DNA of 5,529 bases from UBA7803 sp041608775 (GCA_041608775.1 JBFISC010000225.1:1-5529); one strand, 5' to 3'; shown: positions 1 to 5,529, numbered from the stretch's first letter. Notes: generated by a model not told the origin, from the sequence alone. Translations and numbers: made by a program.

Positions 1-315
1 AGCAGCCATGCGCTGGAAGCGCTGGAAGCCGTGCTGGTCGCCGGCGTGTTCGATCAGCAGGTGAGCGTGCTGTTCAGCGGTGACGGTGTCTGGCAGCTGC
101 TTATCGGCCAGGACGGCAGCGCCGTGGAGCGCCGCACGATCGAGAAGATCGCCCGGGCGCTGCCTCAGTACGACGTCACCGACCTGTACGCGTGCGGCGA
201 CTCCCTGGCCGCCCGCGGCCTGACCGCGGAGGATCTCGCGCTGCCGGTCACGGTCGTGACACAGGAGCAGCAGCGTGTGCTGATCGCGGCCCAGCATGCG
301 GTGGTGAACGATTGA
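1..315 (+). CDS. tusC: TusC/DsrF-family sulfur relay subunit, 5' end cut by window edge
   Basis: The reading frame is open from base 1 and ends at TGA 313-315, giving 104 visible residues. E. coli TusC has about 119, so roughly 15 N-terminal residues lie off the left edge. The GTG at 31 is an internal valine, not a start, because family-like sequence (ALEALEA, matching the REGLDALL helix) precedes it. Other matches are the strand-turn 'SVLFSGDGVWQLL', corresponding to AVFFIADGVFQLL, and 'LYACGDSLAARGL', corresponding to CWVCAASLRERGL of the E. coli protein. In the known family, TusC joins TusB and TusD in a cytoplasmic heterohexamer; TusD carries the main acceptor cysteine and TusC is mostly structural. 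The tusB start follows one base after the stop, so the two are probably translationally coupled. It could equally be called DsrF, since Tus and Dsr versions grade into each other. Confidence 0.92.
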   Translation, partial: SSHALEALEAVLVAGVFDQQVSVLFSGDGVWQLLIGQDGSAVERRTIEKIARALPQYDVTDLYACGDSLAARGLTAEDLALPVTVVTQEQQRVLIAAQHAVVND

Positions 316-316
316 C

Positions 317-583
317 ATGACCGCACTCCACCTGGTCAACCATGCCGCTGCGCTGCGCGACTGCCTCGCGGTTGCCGCCGACGACGACGCGGTTCTGCTG
401 ATCGAGAACGGTGTCTACATGGCAGCCAAGGAAATCGCGCCGGCGCGCCCGCTGTACGCCCTGGACGTCGACGTGGGTGCCCGCGGACTGGCCGACCGCC
501 TCGCCGATCACGTGCAGGTCGTCACCGACGCGGACTTCGTCGGCCTGGTAGTCGCTCACAGCCCCATCGTCACCTGGCGCTGA
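317..583 (+). CDS. tusB: TusB/DsrH-family sulfur relay subunit
   Basis: This is an 88-residue protein, close to the roughly 95 of E. coli TusB. The ATG at 317 lies one base after the tusC stop, and no strong ribosome binding site is visible, which suggests coupled translation. Recognisable family features are the N-terminal 'LHLVNHA' strand, 'AVLLIENGVYMA' (about residues 25-36, matching LLLLQDGV), 'YALDVDVGARGL' (about 47-58, matching YALNEDLIARGL), and the C-terminal 'DFVGLVVAHSPIVTW', matching DFVRLTVKHSSQMAW. The role known for the family is as part of the TusBCD heterohexamer, which passes persulfide sulfur from TusA to TusE for 2-thiouridine formation at the tRNA wobble base. Cys16 sits where sulfur-oxidiser DsrH proteins carry a conserved cysteine, and where E. 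coli TusB has none. That makes a DsrH-like activity possible; the alignment is by eye. Confidence 0.92.
   Translation: MTALHLVNHAAALRDCLAVAADDDAVLLIENGVYMAAKEIAPARPLYALDVDVGARGLADRLADHVQVVTDADFVGLVVAHSPIVTWR
328..343 (+). repeat. 16-base direct repeat, copy 1 (in tusB)
   Basis: This 16-base segment near the tusB start codon (encoding the HLVNH part) is identical, in the same orientation, to bases 3628-3643, exactly 3300 bases away. It is fully inside coding sequence. I can see identity but no evidence of function. Confidence 0.5.
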
Positions 584-584
584 C

Positions 585-896
585 GTGCTGCCCGCGCGCG
601 ACAAGGAGGGCTATCTGGTCGATCTCTCGGCCTGGGACGAATCCGTCGCCGTTGCCCTTGCCCGGGAGGAAGGGGTCGAGCTCGGCCCCGGGCACTGGGA
701 GCTGATTCGCCTGATCCGGGACTTCTACCGCAGCTACGAGGTGGCGCCGGCAATGCGGGTGCTGGTGAGGCACACCCGGGAGGCGCTGGGCGAGGACAAG
801 GGCAACTCGATCTACCTGATGACCCTGTTTCCGGGTAGTCCGGCCAAGCTGCTGGCGAAGATCGCCGGACTGCCGCGACCCACCCACTGCCTCTAG
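585..896 (+). CDS. tusE: TusE/DsrC-family sulfur carrier, single-cysteine type
   Basis: This 103-residue protein closely follows the DsrC/TusE family: 'GYLVDLSAW' (9-17), 'LGPGHWELIRLIRDFY' (33-48), 'APAMRVLV' (54-61), 'GEDKGNSIYLMTLFP' (69-83), and the C-terminal arm 'KIAGLPRPTHCL'. The penultimate Cys102 is the family's invariant persulfide-carrying cysteine. The second cysteine of dissimilatory DsrC, 11 residues upstream, is replaced by Ala91. This favours a TusE-type tRNA-thiolation partner of MnmA over a DsrC that forms an intramolecular trisulfide with sulfite reductase. The GTG at 585 is the only usable start: an in-frame TAG lies at 549-551 and no ATG, GTG or TTG lies between. The N-terminus is therefore about six residues shorter than in E. 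coli TusE. One base separates it from the tusB stop, and no clear Shine-Dalgarno is seen, so coupling is likely. Confidence 0.93.
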   Translation: MLPARDKEGYLVDLSAWDESVAVALAREEGVELGPGHWELIRLIRDFYRSYEVAPAMRVLVRHTREALGEDKGNSIYLMTLFPGSPAKLLAKIAGLPRPTHCL

Positions 897-901
897 CGAG
901 T

Positions 902-917
902 GCGCTCCAGCGGGCGC
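902..917. other. Weak hairpin in the tusE/cysG convergent gap
   Basis: The 24 bases between the two convergent stop codons (897-920) contain an imperfect inverted repeat. Bases 902-907 can pair with 912-917 around a four-base loop, with one G-U pair in the plus-strand transcript. In the minus-strand transcript that pair becomes an A-C mismatch. No T-tract follows in either direction, so this does not qualify as a standard intrinsic terminator. It may contribute to ending tusE transcription, or it may be chance in GC-rich DNA. Confidence 0.2.
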
Positions 918-920
918 GGC

Positions 921-2300
921 TCAGCCTCGGCGATAGCCCACCACGTTGCCGATGATGGCCGTGGTGGGGCCTGTCACGGCCGCCGCCCGCACCCGCGCCG
1001 CCAGGTCGGCCACGGTGCCCTGGACGATCTGCTGTTCCGGCAGCGTCGCTTTCTCCACCAGCGCCGCCGGCGTCTCCGGCGGCATGCCGTGCTCCATGAG
1101 CCTGTCGAGGATCTCCTCCAGGCCCGGCAATCCCATGTAGACGACCAGCGTCTGGTCCGGCCTCGCCAGCTCCGGCCAGTCCAGGTTGACCCGGTCGTTC
1201 TGGCGGTGCCCGGTGACGAACCGCACCGACTGAGAGACGTTGCGGTGGGTGAGCGGGATCCCGGCGTAGCTCGCGGCGCCGATGCCCGCCGTGATGCCCG
1301 GCACCACCACGCAGTCGATGCCGGCCGCCGCCAGGGTCTCGATCTCCTCGCCGCCGCGGCCGAAGATGAAGGGATCGCCACCTTTGAGTCGCACCACGGT
1401 TCGCCCCGCCTGGGCATGTTCCAGCAGCAGCGCGTTGATGCCCTCCTGGCGGATGCCGGGAAAGCGGCGGCGTTTCCCCACGTAAACCTTCTCCGCATCG
1501 CGGCGGGCATAGTCGAGGATGGCCCGGTTCACCAGGTTGTCGTAGAGCACCACGTCGGCCTCCTGGAGCAGGCGCAGCGCTTTCAGCGTCAGCAGCTCCG
1601 GGTCTCCCGGGCCGGCACCCACCAGCGCCACCAGCCCGGCGCCCGATGCTCCGTCGGCCCCGGTGCCGCCGGCCTCCTGCAGCAGCCGCTCGAATCGGCT
1701 CTCCGCGTCCCGGTCATCACCCCGGAAGACGAAATCGGCGACCTCACCGGTAATGACCTGCTGCCAGAGCCGCTGGCGGGCCGGGATGCCGTGCAACGCT
1801 GCCTTCACCCGCTCGCGACGAGCGGCGATGAATCGGGCCAGGTGACCGAGCCGCGCGGGCAGCCGCGCCTCGATCCAGCTGCGGACCAGGCGCGCCAGGG
1901 TCGGTGAGCTGCCGCCGGTGGAGATCGCCACCAGCACCGGCGAGCGATCCACCAGCGCGGGGAAGATGGCGCTGGAGAATTCCGGCTGATCGACGGCGTT
2001 GACCAGCACCTGGCGGGCGCTGGCGGCCCGGAAGATGCTCTCGTTGACGGCGGCGTCGTTGGTGGCGGCGACGATGAGGTAGTGTCCGGCTACGTCCTCG
2101 GCGGCGAACGGCCGCTCGTGCACCGTAAATTCGTGAGCATCGATCAGCGCCCGGGTCTCCGCCGCCAGCGACGGCGCCACGATCTCCACCGCGGCGCCGG
2201 CCCGCAGCAGCAGCTCGAGCTTGCGTCTGGCGACCCCACCGCCGCCCACCAGCAGCACCGGCTTGTCGCGCAGGTCGAGGAACAGAGGCAGGTAGTCCAT
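921..2300 (-). CDS. cysG: Siroheme synthase, trifunctional
   Basis: This 459-residue protein matches full-length CysG (457 in E. coli) and opens with 'MDYLPLFLDLRDK', like MDHLPIFCQLRDR. It converts uroporphyrinogen III to siroheme, the cofactor of assimilatory sulfite and nitrite reductases. The N-terminal half (about 1-210) is the NAD-dependent precorrin-2 dehydrogenase/ferrochelatase, with Rossmann loop 'VGGGGVA' (18-24), 'NAVD' with catalytic Asp104, and 'STGGSSPTLAR'. After a Gly/Ala-rich linker (about 209-222), the C-terminal SAM-dependent uroporphyrinogen methyltransferase shows 'VALVGAGPGDPELLTLKAL' (224-242), 'VRLKGGDPFIFGRGGEE' (303-319), 'VVPGITAGIGAASYAGIPL' (332-350) and 'YMGL' (388-391). 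Asp254 and Lys276 correspond to E. coli Asp248 and Lys270. Thr128 replaces the serine reported phosphorylated in Salmonella CysG. The gene starts 21 bases after serS and is probably co-transcribed with it. It converges on tusE. Confidence 0.97.
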   Translation of the reverse strand: MDYLPLFLDLRDKPVLLVGGGGVARRKLELLLRAGAAVEIVAPSLAAETRALIDAHEFTVHERPFAAEDVAGHYLIVAATNDAAVNESIFRAASARQVLVNAVDQPEFSSAIFPALVDRSPVLVAISTGGSSPTLARLVRSWIEARLPARLGHLARFIAARRERVKAALHGIPARQRLWQQVITGEVADFVFRGDDRDAESRFERLLQEAGGTGADGASGAGLVALVGAGPGDPELLTLKALRLLQEADVVLYDNLVNRAILDYARRDAEKVYVGKRRRFPGIRQEGINALLLEHAQAGRTVVRLKGGDPFIFGRGGEEIETLAAAGIDCVVVPGITAGIGAASYAGIPLTHRNVSQSVRFVTGHRQNDRVNLDWPELARPDQTLVVYMGLPGLEEILDRLMEHGMPPETPAALVEKATLPEQQIVQGTVADLAARVRAAAVTGPTTAIIGNVVGYRRG

Positions 2301-2321
2301 GGGTCGTCTTACCTGTCGGGC

Positions 2322-3599
2322 CTACCTCAGACTGACGATCGACTCCCCGTCGAGGTAGGGCCGCAACGCGTCCGGAACGTAAATCCTGCCATCACCGTCC
2401 TGGAAGTTCTCGAGCAGCGCCACCAGCGTTCGTCCGACGGCCAGGCCGGAACCATTAAGAGTGTGCACCAGCTCCGGCTTTCCGGACACCGGGTCGCGGT
2501 ATCGGGCCTGCAGGCGGCGCGCCTGGAAGTCAGCGAAGTTGCTGCAGGAAGAGATCTCCCGATAGGCGTTCTGGCCCGGCAGCCAGACCTCCAGATCGAT
2601 GGTCTTGGCGGCGGAAAAACCGAGGTCTCCGCCGCACAGCACCACGGCCCGATAGGGCAACTCGAGCTTTCGGAGAATCGCTTCGGCATGCCCGGTGAGG
2701 GCTTCCAGCGCGTCCCAGGACGTCGCCGGCTCCACCAGCTGTACCAGCTCGACCTTCTCGAACTGATGTTGGCGGATCATGCCCCGGGTGTCGCGGCCGT
2801 AGCTGCCGGCCTCGCTGCGGAAACAGGGCGTGTGCGCCACATGGCGAACGGGCAGCCGGTCGGCGGGAAGAATGACGTCGCGGTAGATGTTGGTGACCGG
2901 GACCTCCGCGGTGGGGATCAGGTAGTAGTCGTCATCGCCCTGCAGCCGGAACTGATCCTCGGCGAACTTCGGCAGCTGTCCGGTGCCGAACAGGGAATCG
3001 GCGTTGGCGATGAACGGCACGTAGACTTCCTCGTAACCGTGCTCCCGGGTGTGAGTATCGAGCATCAGCTGGGTCAACGCCCGCTGCAGGCGCGCGGCGA
3101 CCCCGCGCAGCACCACGAACCGACTGCCCGTGATCTTGGCGGCGGTCTCGAAGTCCAGGGCACCGTCGGCGCCCAGATCCACGTGGTCGCGAGGCTCGAA
3201 GTTGAAGCGCGGAATGGCGCCCCAGCGCCTCAGCTCCAGGTTGCTGGACTCATCCTCACCCGCGGGCACGGATCCGTCCGGCAGGTTCGGGATGCCCTCG
3301 AGAAACGCCCGCAGCTGCCCCTGCACCGCCTCGAAATCCGCCTTCGCGCGGTCCAGGCTGTCACCCAGGTGCTTGACCTCCTCGAGCAGTGGCGCGATGT
3401 CCTCACCGCGGGATTTCGCCCGGCCGATGGCTTTCGACTTGACGTTCCGTTCGTTCTGCAGCCGCTCGCTTTCGCCCTGGAGCCGCTTGCGCTCTTCCTC
3501 CAGCCTGATGAAGGCGGCGACATCCAGGGTATGGCCTTTACGCGCCAGGCGAGCAGCCACGCCCCCGGGGTCCTGCCGCAGCAGTTTCATATCCAGCAT
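2322..3599 (-). CDS. serS: Seryl-tRNA synthetase
   Basis: This 425-residue class II aminoacyl-tRNA synthetase (E. coli SerS has 430) charges tRNA-Ser, and tRNA-Sec where selenocysteine is used. The N-terminal arm (about 30-100) is the charged long antiparallel coiled coil that grips the tRNA long variable arm, with 'RLQNERNVKSKAIGRAKSRG' as its signature. The catalytic domain has motif 1 around 160-195 ending in 'YEEVYVP', the serine-binding 'TAEVP' (230-234), motif 2 'FRSEAGSYGRDTRG' (260-273), 'EISSCSNFADFQARR' (348-362), and motif 3 'GSGLAVGRTLVALLEN' (383-398). The ATG at 3599 gives 'MLD', matching E. coli MLDPNLLR, and is preferred to the ATG three codons later. A modest 'GGGATGA' lies about 5 bases upstream as a possible ribosome binding site. 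It starts 36 bases after crcB, and cysG follows 21 bases after its stop. Nothing in it looks abnormal. Confidence 0.98.
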   Translation of the reverse strand: MLDMKLLRQDPGGVAARLARKGHTLDVAAFIRLEEERKRLQGESERLQNERNVKSKAIGRAKSRGEDIAPLLEEVKHLGDSLDRAKADFEAVQGQLRAFLEGIPNLPDGSVPAGEDESSNLELRRWGAIPRFNFEPRDHVDLGADGALDFETAAKITGSRFVVLRGVAARLQRALTQLMLDTHTREHGYEEVYVPFIANADSLFGTGQLPKFAEDQFRLQGDDDYYLIPTAEVPVTNIYRDVILPADRLPVRHVAHTPCFRSEAGSYGRDTRGMIRQHQFEKVELVQLVEPATSWDALEALTGHAEAILRKLELPYRAVVLCGGDLGFSAAKTIDLEVWLPGQNAYREISSCSNFADFQARRLQARYRDPVSGKPELVHTLNGSGLAVGRTLVALLENFQDGDGRIYVPDALRPYLDGESIVSLR

Positions 3600-3627
3600 A
3601 AGTTCATCCCGGACTGGCGGCCTCGAG

Positions 3628-3643
3628 CCACCTGGTCAACCAT
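3628..3643 (+). repeat. 16-base direct repeat, copy 2 (crcB stop region)
   Basis: This is the second copy of the 16-base segment found at 328-343. It spans the crcB stop codon and runs into the crcB-serS spacer, on the non-coding strand of those genes. The flanking bases diverge at once on both sides. Confidence 0.5.
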
Positions 3644-4004
3644 CCGCGAGGCGCTGCCCGAGCAGCGCCATCAGCACGCACAGCAGCACGCTCGCCAACA
3701 CGTAGCCGAGCGCCTGAACCTGCCGCCCGGTCTCCATCAGCGCCACGGTCTCCAGAGAGAACGCCGAGAAGGTGGTGAACCCACCCAGAACCCCGACCAC
3801 CAGCAGGTACCGGCCCCAGCTGTCGAACCAGGGCTGCTGCTGGCCGAAGCCCCACAGCAGGCCGATGGCAAACGAGCCGGCGATGTTAATGGCTAAGGTG
3901 GCCCAGGGGAACCGACCGGGCAGGAACAACCAGGTGGAGATCAGGAACCGGGCAACGGCCCCGACCCCGCCGCCCAGTGCCACCCAGCAGGCTGCCCTGA
4001 TCAC
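3636..4004 (-). CDS. crcB: Fluoride channel CrcB/Fluc
   Basis: This is a 122-residue, strongly hydrophobic inner-membrane protein with four likely transmembrane segments (about 3-24, 34-53, 66-89 and 97-117). The family forms dual-topology dimers that let fluoride leave the cytoplasm. Hallmarks present are 'GGGVGAVARF' (11-20), 'TLAINIAGSFAIG' (36-48) with pore Asn40, and 'GFTTFSAFSLE' (75-85), holding the phenylalanine-box residues Phe79 and Phe82 and the TTFS break associated with the central Na+ site. The start is a GTG whose last two bases are the first two of the rarA TGA stop (plus-strand 4001-4004 reads TCAC, so GTGA on the coding strand). This four-base overlap implies coupling to rarA. 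No fluoride riboswitch can precede it because rarA occupies the upstream DNA. Only one copy is visible here, fitting a homodimeric channel rather than a paired one. Confidence 0.96.
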   Translation of the reverse strand: MIRAACWVALGGGVGAVARFLISTWLFLPGRFPWATLAINIAGSFAIGLLWGFGQQQPWFDSWGRYLLVVGVLGGFTTFSAFSLETVALMETGRQVQALGYVLASVLLCVLMALLGQRLADG

Positions 4005-5281
4005 GATTCCGCGTCCCGGGCCCGCAGAAGCTCAAGGCGGGCTCGGATCTTCGCCTCCAGGCCCCGCTCCGTGGGCTGGTAGTAGCGGACCGGATCGAGT
4101 CCTTCAGGCCAGTAGGATTCCCCCGCGGCGTACGCGTCGGCTTCGTCGTGGGCATAGCGGTACCGGGCGCCGTAGCCGAGCCGTTTCATCATCCCCGTCG
4201 GTGCGTTGCGCAGGTGGAGCGGGACCGGGTCGGACGGCGAGTCGGCGACGTGGGCACGGGCGGCATGGTAGGCCCGGTAGGCGGCGTTGCTCTTCGGCAC
4301 GCTGGCGAGATAGAGGACCGCCTGCGCCAGCGCCAGCTCGCCCTCCGGCGACCCGAGGCGCTCGTAGGCATCCCAGGCCGCCAGCGTCAGCTGCAGGGCC
4401 CGGGGGTCGGCATTGCCGACATCCTCGCTCGCCATCCGCACCACCCGGCGGGCCACGTAGGCCGGATCGCAGCCGCCGTCGAGCATGCGGCACAGCCAGT
4501 ACAGCGAGGCGTCCGGATCGCTGCCGCGCACGGCCTTGTGCAGCGCAGAGATCTGCTCGTAGAAGACGTCGCCACCCTTGTCGAAGCGGCGGTAGCGACT
4601 GCCGGCGGCCTCCAGCACCAGCGCTTCATCCACCTCTCCCTCCGCCAGCTGCCCGAGCACGTCCAGCAGGTTCAGCAGGCGACGCGCGTCGCCATCGGCC
4701 AGATCCACCAGGGTTTCTCTTGCGGCGGCGGTCATGACGATGGGGACCTCCCGGGACAGCGCGCGATCGACGACCGTGAGCAACTCGTCCCTGGCAAGCG
4801 GTTTCAGCACGTAGACCCTGGCCCGGGACAGCAGCGCGGCATTCACCTCGAAGGAAGGATTCTCCGTGGTGGCACCGATGAACGTCACCGTGCCCTTCTC
4901 CACATGAGGCAGCAGCGAATCCTGCTGAGCCTTGTTGAAGCGATGCACCTCGTCGACGAACAGCACGGTCGCTTCGCCCAGATCGCGGGCGGCTTCGGCC
5001 TCGGCGATGGCCGCCCGGATGTCCTTCACGCCCGCGAGCACCGCGGACAGAATGATCCAGCGTGCGCCGCTGCGGGCAGCCATGAGCCGCGCCAGCGTGG
5101 TCTTGCCGGTGCCCGGCGGGCCCCACAGCAGCATGGAGTGGAGCCTGCCCGACTCCACCGCCCGCGCCAGGGGCTTGCCCGGATCGAGCAGGTGACGCTG
5201 CCCGACGAACTCATCGAGGCTGCGTGGCCTCAGCAGTTCTGCCAGCGGGGTCCCGGCCGGGGTGTCACCCGCCGATGACAT
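4001..5281 (-). CDS. rarA: Replication-associated recombination protein RarA (MgsA), AAA+ ATPase
   Basis: This 426-residue protein (E. coli RarA has 447) belongs to the RarA/Mgs1/WRNIP1 clamp-loader-like AAA+ family, which acts at stalled replication forks. Features in order are 'LRPRSLDEFVGQRHLL' (17-32), Walker A 'GPPGTGKTT' (54-62), Walker B 'VLFVDEVHRFNKAQQ' (106-120) with Asp110 and Glu111, sensor 1 'IGATTENPSFE' (135-145), arginine-finger region 'LLSRARVYVL' (150-159), and sensor 2 'DGDARRLLN' (196-204). The C-terminal tetramerisation region has 'FYEQISALHKAVRGSDPDA' (240-258), 'ASEDVGNADPRA' (284-295), 'HLRNAPT' (356-362) and 'YRYAHDEADAYAAGESY' (374-390). The frame is open upstream to 5494, but those codons are the out-of-frame lolA gene. 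The ATG at 5281 gives the family-like N-terminus. It overlaps the lolA 3' end by 17 bases and crcB by four. Confidence 0.97.
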   Translation of the reverse strand: MSSAGDTPAGTPLAELLRPRSLDEFVGQRHLLDPGKPLARAVESGRLHSMLLWGPPGTGKTTLARLMAARSGARWIILSAVLAGVKDIRAAIAEAEAARDLGEATVLFVDEVHRFNKAQQDSLLPHVEKGTVTFIGATTENPSFEVNAALLSRARVYVLKPLARDELLTVVDRALSREVPIVMTAAARETLVDLADGDARRLLNLLDVLGQLAEGEVDEALVLEAAGSRYRRFDKGGDVFYEQISALHKAVRGSDPDASLYWLCRMLDGGCDPAYVARRVVRMASEDVGNADPRALQLTLAAWDAYERLGSPEGELALAQAVLYLASVPKSNAAYRAYHAARAHVADSPSDPVPLHLRNAPTGMMKRLGYGARYRYAHDEADAYAAGESYWPEGLDPVRYYQPTERGLEAKIRARLELLRARDAES

Positions 5282-5529
5282 CGGTGTCCGGCGGCACCTC
5301 GAGGACGAAGGTCTGGGCGTCGATGGGCGCCGCGTCCGGATCGGGCTCGAAGCGGATCTCCGTGCGCTGTCCCAGATGATCGAGGATGTCGAGCCCGGAC
5401 AACCCCAGCTCGTCGAAGTGCAGCACGATCTCGCGGTACAGGGTGTCGTCCGCCGTCGGCTCGATGACGAAGGAGTCGCCGCTGGCGTCGGCAATCCGCA
5501 TGACCTCGAAGTTCTCGGTGAGTGCCACC
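5265..5529 (-). CDS. lolA: C-terminal part of LolA, outer-membrane lipoprotein carrier, cut by window edge
   Basis: The frame is open from the right edge to a TGA at 5265-5267, leaving 87 visible residues (a mature LolA is about 180). The GTG at 5528 is most likely an internal valine. I recognise it by pattern against E. coli LolA: 'GDSFVIEPT' corresponds to GDDFVLTPK, followed by an amphipathic strand, 'LDILDHLGQRTEIRFEP' in the place of the VEQDDQRSSYQL strand, and 'PIDAQTFVLEVPPDTDVI', matching AVDAAKFTFTPPQGVTV. LolA is a periplasmic protein that takes lipoproteins from LolCDE and hands them to LolB at the outer membrane. Its signal peptide would be off the edge. lolA immediately before rarA is a common gammaproteobacterial order, which supports the call. 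Its end overlaps the rarA start by 17 bases, so it is probably in the same transcription unit. Confidence 0.88.
   Translation of the reverse strand, partial: VALTENFEVMRIADASGDSFVIEPTADDTLYREIVLHFDELGLSGLDILDHLGQRTEIRFEPDPDAAPIDAQTFVLEVPPDTDVIGG

Noticed and set aside
10..29. A tandem 9-base repeat (Ala-Leu-Glu twice) in tusC
   Set aside because: It encodes part of a normal family helix that aligns with the E. coli protein without an insertion, so it is not a repeat expansion.
248..887. Minus-strand open frames opposite tusC, tusB and tusE
   Set aside because: They have no recognisable domains, and the plus-strand frames match the Tus families throughout.
900..1907. A 335-codon plus-strand frame just after tusE
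   Set aside because: It is antisense to cysG, rich in Arg and His with no family signature. The tusE stop precedes it and no separate start signal is evident.
3600..3635. A possible promoter or terminator in the crcB-serS gap
   Set aside because: The 36-base gap shows only a three-base-pair inverted repeat and no convincing -10/-35 elements. It reads as an ordinary intra-operon spacer.
2082..3896. A 604-codon open frame on the plus strand
   Set aside because: It lies antisense to serS, crcB and the start of cysG, all of which have unmistakable family motifs. Long antisense frames are expected in GC-rich genes with G/C-biased third positions, and its translation (rich in Gln, Arg and His) shows no recognisable domain.
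4148..5278. A 376-codon plus-strand frame
   Set aside because: It is antisense to rarA, whose Walker A, Walker B and C-terminal motifs are intact, so this is a mirror of the real coding frame.
5282..5494. A 71-residue N-terminal extension of rarA
   Set aside because: The extra sequence is Arg/Ser/Thr-rich low complexity and is out of frame with lolA, which covers the same bases. The ATG at 5281 gives the proper RarA N-terminus.
1..5529. A previously undescribed system, prophage, insertion sequence or defence island
   Set aside because: Every gene is a recognised core family. Base composition looks even, and there are no terminal inverted repeats, integrase, tRNA or CRISPR-like arrays.

Overview
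The window is a compact, GC-rich stretch of housekeeping DNA. Gene content and order point to a gammaproteobacterium. The set lolA, rarA, crcB, serS and cysG next to tus genes is, from general knowledge, a familiar gammaproteobacterial neighbourhood, seen for example in pseudomonads and in halophilic or sulfur-oxidising lineages. I cannot place the organism more precisely from sequence alone. Almost every base is coding. I see no mobile element, RNA gene, CRISPR array or gap longer than about 40 bases.

Layout. The left end (1-896, plus strand) holds three tightly packed sulfur-relay genes: the 3' part of tusC, then complete tusB and tusE, each separated by one base. From about 921 to the right edge everything is on the minus strand. 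In transcription order this is the 3' end of lolA (5529-5265), rarA (5281-4001), crcB (4004-3636), serS (3599-2322) and cysG (2300-921). The first three overlap, and the last two follow after short gaps of 36 and 21 bases, so they look like one transcription unit entering from the right. The two units converge, with only 24 bases between the tusE and cysG stop codons.

How the genes relate. TusC, TusB and TusE (with TusD presumably just off the left edge) pass persulfide sulfur toward tRNA 2-thiouridine synthesis, or serve related DsrEFH/DsrC-type sulfur trafficking. CysG makes siroheme, the cofactor of sulfite and nitrite reductases, so the two convergent units meet at sulfur metabolism. The remaining genes are unrelated core functions: LolA carries lipoproteins to the outer membrane, RarA acts at stalled replication forks, CrcB exports fluoride, and SerS charges tRNA-Ser.

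I did not find a new biological system here. Points worth a second look are a DsrH-like cysteine in TusB paired with a single-cysteine TusE, the convergent orientation of the tus genes, the overlapping lolA-rarA-crcB joints, nine same-strand copies of the E. coli Chi octamer, and a 16-base direct repeat.
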